Below are positions 59,856 to 64,000 of a stretch of 64,000 nt of DNA, piece by piece (position 1 is the stretch's first letter; every line of letters begins with the position of its first letter). The notes beneath the pieces were generated by a model that was not told the DNA's origin, did no database searches, and worked only from the letters and a program-made list of their open reading frames with translations. This DNA comes from Thermomonospora echinospora (GTDB taxonomy: Bacteria > Actinomycetota > Actinomycetes > Streptosporangiales > Streptosporangiaceae): NCBI RefSeq assembly GCF_900108175.1, contig NZ_FNVO01000005.1, positions 62,001 through 126,000 on the forward strand, written 5' to 3'. The translations under genes and the position numbers were made by a program.

Positions 59856-60797
59856 TCAGTTCCCGGGCGGCTCGAAGGACCTGGTGCGCGACAGCCCCGC
59901 CGCCCGTCCCTTGGCCGCGATCACCAGGGCCATCTTGCGGGACGCCTCGTCGATCATCTCGTCGCCGAGCATGGCCGCGCCGCGCCGTTCCACGGTGGTG
60001 TAGTACTCGTAGGCGTCCAGGATCAGCTCGGCGTGGTCGTAGTCCTCCTGGGCCGGGGAGAACACCTCGTTGGCCGCCTCGACCTGGGACGGGTGCAGCA
60101 CCCACTTGCCGTCGAAGCCGAGCGCCGCCGAGCGCCGCGCCACCCGGGTGAAGGCGTCCACATCGCGGACGTTGAAGTAGGGCCCGTCGATGGCCTGCAG
60201 GTCATGGGCGCGGGCGGCCATCAGGATGCGCATCAGGATGTAGTGGTAGGCGTCGCCCTCGGTGTAGCCGGGCGGCTGCTCCCCCACCACCAGCGTCCGC
60301 ATGTTGATCGAGGCCATGAAGTCGCCCGGCCCGAACACCAGCGTCTCCAGCCGGGGCGAGGAGGCGGCGATGGCGTCGATGCCGACCATGCCGCGGGCGT
60401 CCTCGATCTGCGCCTCGATGCCGATCCGGCCGACCTCGTACCCCATGGTGGTCTCGATCTGGGTGAGCAACCGGTCCAGCCACCGCACGTCGTCGGGCCC
60501 CTGGACCTTGGGCAGCAGCACGCAGTCGAGGTCGGCGCCCGCGCCCTCCACGACCTCGATCACGTCCCGGTAGGTCCAGTGGGTCCGCAGGTCGTTGACG
60601 CGCACCACGCGGACCCGCTCGCCCCAGTCGCCCTCGTTGAGCGCGGCGACCACGTTCTTGCGGGCCTCCTCCTTGGCGGCCGGGGCGACCGCGTCCTCCA
60701 GGTCCAGGAAGATCTCGTCGGCGGGCAGGCCCTGGGCCTTCTCGATGAACCGGGGGTTGCTGGCGGGGACCGCCAGAGTCGAACGACGCGAGCGCAT
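59856..60797 (-). CDS. HpcH/HpaI aldolase family CoA-ester lyase (CitE/malyl-CoA lyase type)
   Basis: 313-residue TIM-barrel lyase. Motifs: RSTLAVPASNPRFIEKA, DLEDAVAPAAKEEAR, VVRVNDLRTHWTYRD, metal ligands in IGIEAQIEDARG (Glu) and LVFGPGDFMASI (Asp), and GKWVLHPSQVEAANEVF, which contacts CoA. Close to L-malyl-CoA/beta-methylmalyl-CoA lyases in the pathways that use them; here the substrate is unknown, and no partner carboxylation pathway genes flank it. Convergent only with intergenic sequence; monocistronic. Confidence 0.88.
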   Translation of the reverse strand: MRSRRSTLAVPASNPRFIEKAQGLPADEIFLDLEDAVAPAAKEEARKNVVAALNEGDWGERVRVVRVNDLRTHWTYRDVIEVVEGAGADLDCVLLPKVQGPDDVRWLDRLLTQIETTMGYEVGRIGIEAQIEDARGMVGIDAIAASSPRLETLVFGPGDFMASINMRTLVVGEQPPGYTEGDAYHYILMRILMAARAHDLQAIDGPYFNVRDVDAFTRVARRSAALGFDGKWVLHPSQVEAANEVFSPAQEDYDHAELILDAYEYYTTVERRGAAMLGDEMIDEASRKMALVIAAKGRAAGLSRTRSFEPPGN

Positions 60798-60817
60798 GCC
60801 CGGATGCTACCCATCCG

Positions 60818-61708
60818 TTATCCGCCGGGTGCGCGCAGGTGCTCGACGGCCATCCGGGCGGTGGTACCGATCACCGCGTCTGCCCGGGGCAGCACGGAGG
60901 CGGTGCTCAGGCTGCGAGTGAAGACCGCCACCGCGTACCGGCCGCCGTCGGGGTACTCCACCACCCCGGCCTCGTTGCGGATCGTCGGCAGCGTGCCGGT
61001 CTTGCCGCTCACCTGCACGTCGTCGAACGGGAAGCCGGAAGCCAGCCGGTGCGGCCACACCTGCAGCCCGAACAGCCGCCGCATCCGGGCGCACTCGGCC
61101 GCCGGCGCCGCCTCGTCCCGCCAGATCGCCGCGAACAGCTGGGCGATCTCCTCGGGGGTGCTGCGGGCGGTGCGGGCCGGGTCCAGCGCCCGCAGCCGGG
61201 CCATCAGCCCCGGCTCGTCCAGCACCGCCCACAGCTCGTCCATCCCGTCCACCCCGGCGTCCGCCAGCAGCGTGTCGAACAGCTCCCGGCAGCAGCCGGG
61301 GATGTGGGTGCGGTGCAGGCCCAGCTCGGCCAGCACCGCGTTGACGGTCTCCACCCCGACCCGGGCGAACAACGTGTCGGCGGCGGCGTTGTCGCTGACG
61401 GTGATCATCATCGCGGCCAGGTCGCGCAGCGACATCCGCACCTCGTCCTGCAGCACCGCCACGCCCGTCGGGCCGGTGGTGCGCTCGCCGGGGCGCAGCA
61501 CGACCTGCTCGGACAGGTCGACGATCCCGGCGGCGGCCTGCCGGTGCAGCGCCACCAGCAGCGGCACCTTCAGCACCGAGGCGATCACCACCGGCCGGTC
61601 GGCGCGTACCCCGACCAGCCGCCCGTCGTCCAGGTCGATCGCGGCCAGGCACCCGACGACGCCGGCGTCCCGGAACGCCCGCTCGATGCGCTCCTCGATC
61701 CCGCTCAC
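60818..61708 (-). CDS. Class A beta-lactamase-like serine hydrolase without signal peptide
   Basis: 296 residues with the serine-lactamase fold: S44-V-L-K47, S105-D-N, and K236-T-G in VQVSGKTGTLP. The omega-loop region reads LDEPGLM: a candidate general base (Glu165) is present, while the usual following Asn is Met and the Arg is missing. There is no signal peptide from the GTG at 61708, so the product appears cytoplasmic. This start overlaps the LysR stop by 4 bp (GTGA), so both are co-translated. It may be a lactamase, a D-Ala-amide hydrolase or an esterase. Confidence 0.82.
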   Translation of the reverse strand: MSGIEERIERAFRDAGVVGCLAAIDLDDGRLVGVRADRPVVIASVLKVPLLVALHRQAAAGIVDLSEQVVLRPGERTTGPTGVAVLQDEVRMSLRDLAAMMITVSDNAAADTLFARVGVETVNAVLAELGLHRTHIPGCCRELFDTLLADAGVDGMDELWAVLDEPGLMARLRALDPARTARSTPEEIAQLFAAIWRDEAAPAAECARMRRLFGLQVWPHRLASGFPFDDVQVSGKTGTLPTIRNEAGVVEYPDGGRYAVAVFTRSLSTASVLPRADAVIGTTARMAVEHLRAPGG

Positions 61709-62670
61709 GCCAGGAACCCCGAGGAGGGGCGGGCCACGACCCGGCGGGCGGTGCTGCGGTCGAGCGGGACCATGCCGGCGTGCCGGCGCAGCACCCCGGT
61801 GGCGATCGAGGTGAAGTGCTCGACCGCGCGTTCCAGGACGGGGTCGCGGCGGCCCCGGGGCCAGGCGCACGAGGTGCGCAGGGCCAGCGGGTCGCCGGCG
61901 AACGGCCGCCAGACGGCGCCCTCGGCGTCCTCGGTGCGCGGGGTCAGCGCCACGGCGGTGCCCGCCAGCACCAGACCGAGGGCGAACTGCGGGTGCCGGG
62001 CCTCGTGCACGGCGGACGGGTCGAGGCCGTGCCGGCGGCAGGCCGCCAGCAGTTCGTCGTGCGCGCCGGGCGCGTCCTCGCGCGGGAACAGCACCACCTC
62101 CCGGCCCGCCAGGTCGGCCGGGTGCAGCGCGGCCCGCGCGCCGTGCGGCGAGCCGGCGGGCAGCACCGCGCCGACGGGCTGCAGCAGCATCGGACCCAGT
62201 TCCAGGTCCCGCACGTCACAGGGATGGCGCAGCACGCCCACGTCCAGCGCGCCCTCGGTCAGCGCGCGCCCCTGCTCGGCGCTGCCGAGTTCGCGCAGCT
62301 CCAGCCGCAGGTCGGGGCAGTGCTCGCGGAACCCCTCAATCAGCGCGGCCAGCACCGGGCCGCCCAGGCCGGCCGGCAGCCCGGCGCGCACGGTGCCCAC
62401 CGCGCCCAGCCGGGCGCGGGCGGCCAGCGAGTAGATCCGATCCACGCGGGCGAGGATGTCACGGGCCTCCTCCAGCAGCAGCCGCCCGGGCGGGGTCAGC
62501 TCGACATGACGGCTGGACCGGTCGAACAACCGGATGCCCAGTTCCCGCTCCAGCCGCTGGATGCGTTGGCTCAGCGGCGGCTGAGCCATGCCGAGCCGCT
62601 CGGCCGCGTGGCCGAAGTGCAGCTCCTCGGCTACGGCCACGAAGCACTCCAGATGCCCCACCAGATTCAC
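61705..62670 (-). CDS. LysR-family transcriptional regulator
   Basis: 321 residues. Winged HTH at residues 1-65 (ECFVAVAEELHFGHAAERLGMAQPPLSQRIQRLERELG) and a periplasmic-binding-type effector domain. The motif PPLSQRIQ is the standard LysR recognition helix. The GTG start faces an AT-rich intergenic region shared with a divergent penicillin-binding protein gene. It is translationally coupled to the downstream lactamase-like gene, an unusual order compared with divergent ampR-ampC pairs. Confidence 0.93.
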   Translation of the reverse strand: MNLVGHLECFVAVAEELHFGHAAERLGMAQPPLSQRIQRLERELGIRLFDRSSRHVELTPPGRLLLEEARDILARVDRIYSLAARARLGAVGTVRAGLPAGLGGPVLAALIEGFREHCPDLRLELRELGSAEQGRALTEGALDVGVLRHPCDVRDLELGPMLLQPVGAVLPAGSPHGARAALHPADLAGREVVLFPREDAPGAHDELLAACRRHGLDPSAVHEARHPQFALGLVLAGTAVALTPRTEDAEGAVWRPFAGDPLALRTSCAWPRGRRDPVLERAVEHFTSIATGVLRRHAGMVPLDRSTARRVVARPSSGFLA

Positions 62671-62675
62671 GAGCA

Positions 62676-62725
62676 GGGACTATATCGGTATTCATATCGA
62701 TCTACCGGAGATATGCACTTGGACA
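62676..62725. promoter_or_regulatory. AT-rich dyad region between LysR and PBP genes (LysR-box candidate)
   Basis: The stretch TATATCGGTATTCATATCGAT holds ATCG-10 nt-CGAT and several T-N11-A spacings, as in LysR binding sites, in an otherwise GC-rich intergenic region of 110 bp. Confidence 0.45.
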
Positions 62726-62780
62726 TCATGGCCGGTCGGCTGGTCTGCTGTGGGGAGATGCGACGCTAGGGGGGTACGAC

Positions 62781-64000
62781 ATGCGCCGATCCCATGCGGC
62801 CGTGGCCGTCGCGGCCGTGGCGGTGCTCGTGGGGACGAGCCTGTGGTGGTTCCTGCGGGGCGACGGGGGCCCGCAGGAGACTGCACGGCGGTATCTGGAC
62901 GCCTGGCAGCGCGGCGACTACGCCGCGATGCAGGCCCTGGTGGACGACCCGCCGGCCGACTTCGCCGAGCGGCACCGGCGGCTGCGCGACGACCTGGGGG
63001 CCGCCCGCTGGATGTTCACTCTGGCCTCGCTCGGCGACGCCAAGGACGGTGTCGCCGGCGGCGCCTATGAGGCCAAGATCACACTGGCCGGCGACCGGAC
63101 CTGGGCCTACCAGGCCGCGCTGCCCTTCGTACAGCGGGACGGCGCGTGGCGGGTCGACTGGAACACGCGGGTGCTGCACCCCGACCTGAAGGACGGGCAG
63201 CGGCTGCGCGCCTCCCGGGCCTGGCCCGACCGGGCGCCGATCCTGTCCGCCGAGGGCAGTTCGCTGCTCGGGCACTCCTCCGGCTCGGTGCAGCAACTGG
63301 TCGGCGCCGTCGGCAAGCTGACCGCCGAGCAGGCCAAGCAGCTCGGCGCGCCCTACCGGGAGGGTGACCCGGCCGGGACCTCCGGGCTGCAGCAGCAGTA
63401 CGAGAAGCGGCTGGCCGGGACGCCCGCCCTCGCCGTTCAGATCGTCGACGGCGAGGGCGGCGTGGTCAAGACCCTGCAGCGGTTCGGCGGCAAGGAGGGC
63501 GCGCCACTGCGCACCACCATCGACCCGGCCGTGCAGCAGTCGGCCGGGGAGGCGCTGGCCGACGTGGACAAGCCCGCCTCGCTGGTGGCCGTACGACCCG
63601 CCACCGGGGAGATCCTGGCGGTCGCCAACAAGCCCGGCGGCTACAACCGGGCGCTGATGGGGCAGTACCCGCCCGGCTCCACCTTCAAGATCATCACGGC
63701 CGCCGCTCTGGTGGCCGACGGGGTGTCGCCGTCCTCCTCGGTCGCGTGCCCGGCCACCACCAACGTGGGCGGCCGCTCCTTCCGCAACTCCGAGCACAAG
63801 GACTACGGCACCGTCTCCTTCCGGGACGCCTTCGCCCACTCGTGCAACACCACGTTCGCGCGGATGGCGGTCGACCGGCTCGGCGAGGAGCGGCTGGCCC
63901 AGGTCGCCCACATGTTCGGGTTCGGCGCCCCCATCATCGGCGGGCTGCCCGCCGTGCGCGGCGCCTTCCCCTCGACCAAGGACGCCACCGCGCTGGCCGC
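62781..64000 (+). CDS. Penicillin-binding transpeptidase with MecA-type N-terminal domain (3' end outside window)
   Basis: The frame is open to the window end (406 codons). A membrane anchor (AAVAVAAVAVLVGTSLWWFL) is followed by an NTF2-like MecA-N domain (ETARRYLDAWQRGDYAAMQA), then the PBP dimerisation region and the transpeptidase domain with S300-T-F-K303 (YPPGSTFKIITAAAL) and S354-C-N. The KTG motif would lie beyond the edge. It cross-links peptidoglycan outside the membrane; MecA-N PBPs are common in actinobacteria and do not by themselves show resistance. The ATG follows AGGGGGG. Divergent from a LysR/lactamase-like pair. Confidence 0.92.
   Translation, partial: MRRSHAAVAVAAVAVLVGTSLWWFLRGDGGPQETARRYLDAWQRGDYAAMQALVDDPPADFAERHRRLRDDLGAARWMFTLASLGDAKDGVAGGAYEAKITLAGDRTWAYQAALPFVQRDGAWRVDWNTRVLHPDLKDGQRLRASRAWPDRAPILSAEGSSLLGHSSGSVQQLVGAVGKLTAEQAKQLGAPYREGDPAGTSGLQQQYEKRLAGTPALAVQIVDGEGGVVKTLQRFGGKEGAPLRTTIDPAVQQSAGEALADVDKPASLVAVRPATGEILAVANKPGGYNRALMGQYPPGSTFKIITAAALVADGVSPSSSVACPATTNVGGRSFRNSEHKDYGTVSFRDAFAHSCNTTFARMAVDRLGEERLAQVAHMFGFGAPIIGGLPAVRGAFPSTKDATALA

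Overview
The window is a contiguous piece of a high-GC Gram-positive (Actinomycetota) chromosome. The evidence is the very high GC with strong G/C bias at third codon positions, the many GTG and TTG starts, and lineage-typical genes: an HU with a lysine-rich tail, a DUF574 methyltransferase, DUF4235, DUF3107 next to a TetR gene and a RhlE-type helicase, Ku/LigD end joining, and a hopanoid operon. The gene set fits a Streptosporangiales/Thermomonosporaceae-type actinomycete (Actinomadura-like); that placement is inference. I saw no rRNA, tRNA, CRISPR array, insertion sequence or prophage.

Layout. 1-4140: the end of a TPR-type regulator, a convergent MBL-fold hydrolase, and a secreted subtilase followed by a strong terminator. 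4252-12888: a tight hopanoid operon, hpnC-hpnD-hpnE-polyprenyl synthase-shc-(hpnG::ispH)-hpnH, almost all joined by stop/start overlaps. One gene encodes the hopanoid nucleoside phosphorylase HpnG fused to the MEP-pathway reductase IspH. 12889-24962: a convergent SDR, a secreted 5'-nucleotidase, a DUF574 methyltransferase, an HU-like protein, an enoyl-CoA hydratase, a DUF4235/YihY pair, another SDR, a secreted S55-type protease and a PHP phosphoesterase. 25029-30334: a P450, a DoxX protein, a 607-residue membrane methyltransferase, and a divergent antigen-85-like esterase.

30594-39849: glpF-glpK, a convergent operon of a family III CoA-transferase and a fused acyl-CoA carboxyltransferase, then a GT2::TagF fusion coupled to a GT4 glycosyltransferase. 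Glycerol uptake lies near a predicted glycerophosphate-polymer enzyme. 39896-45410: a Cu-only SOD-like secreted protein, then Ku divergent from separate LigD ligase and polymerase genes, a flavoprotein that lost its redox cysteines, and a small acidic repeat protein. 45533-50589: TetR, DUF3107, a Ser/Thr kinase, and a RhlE-type helicase with a probable CTG start and a long leader.

50635-64000: a GDPD-like protein, hydrolases, an MpaB-type oxygenase, a RecB-family nuclease, a degenerate MBL protein, a zinc-ribbon protein, NUDIX-pnuC-nadR (NAD salvage), a CPBP protease, a CoA-ester lyase, and a LysR/beta-lactamase-like pair divergent from a MecA-type penicillin-binding protein that runs off the window. 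The most unusual items are the HpnG::IspH fusion, the probable CTG start, several enzymes that kept their fold but lost catalytic residues, and a number of unassigned palindromes and short repeat arrays in promoter regions.
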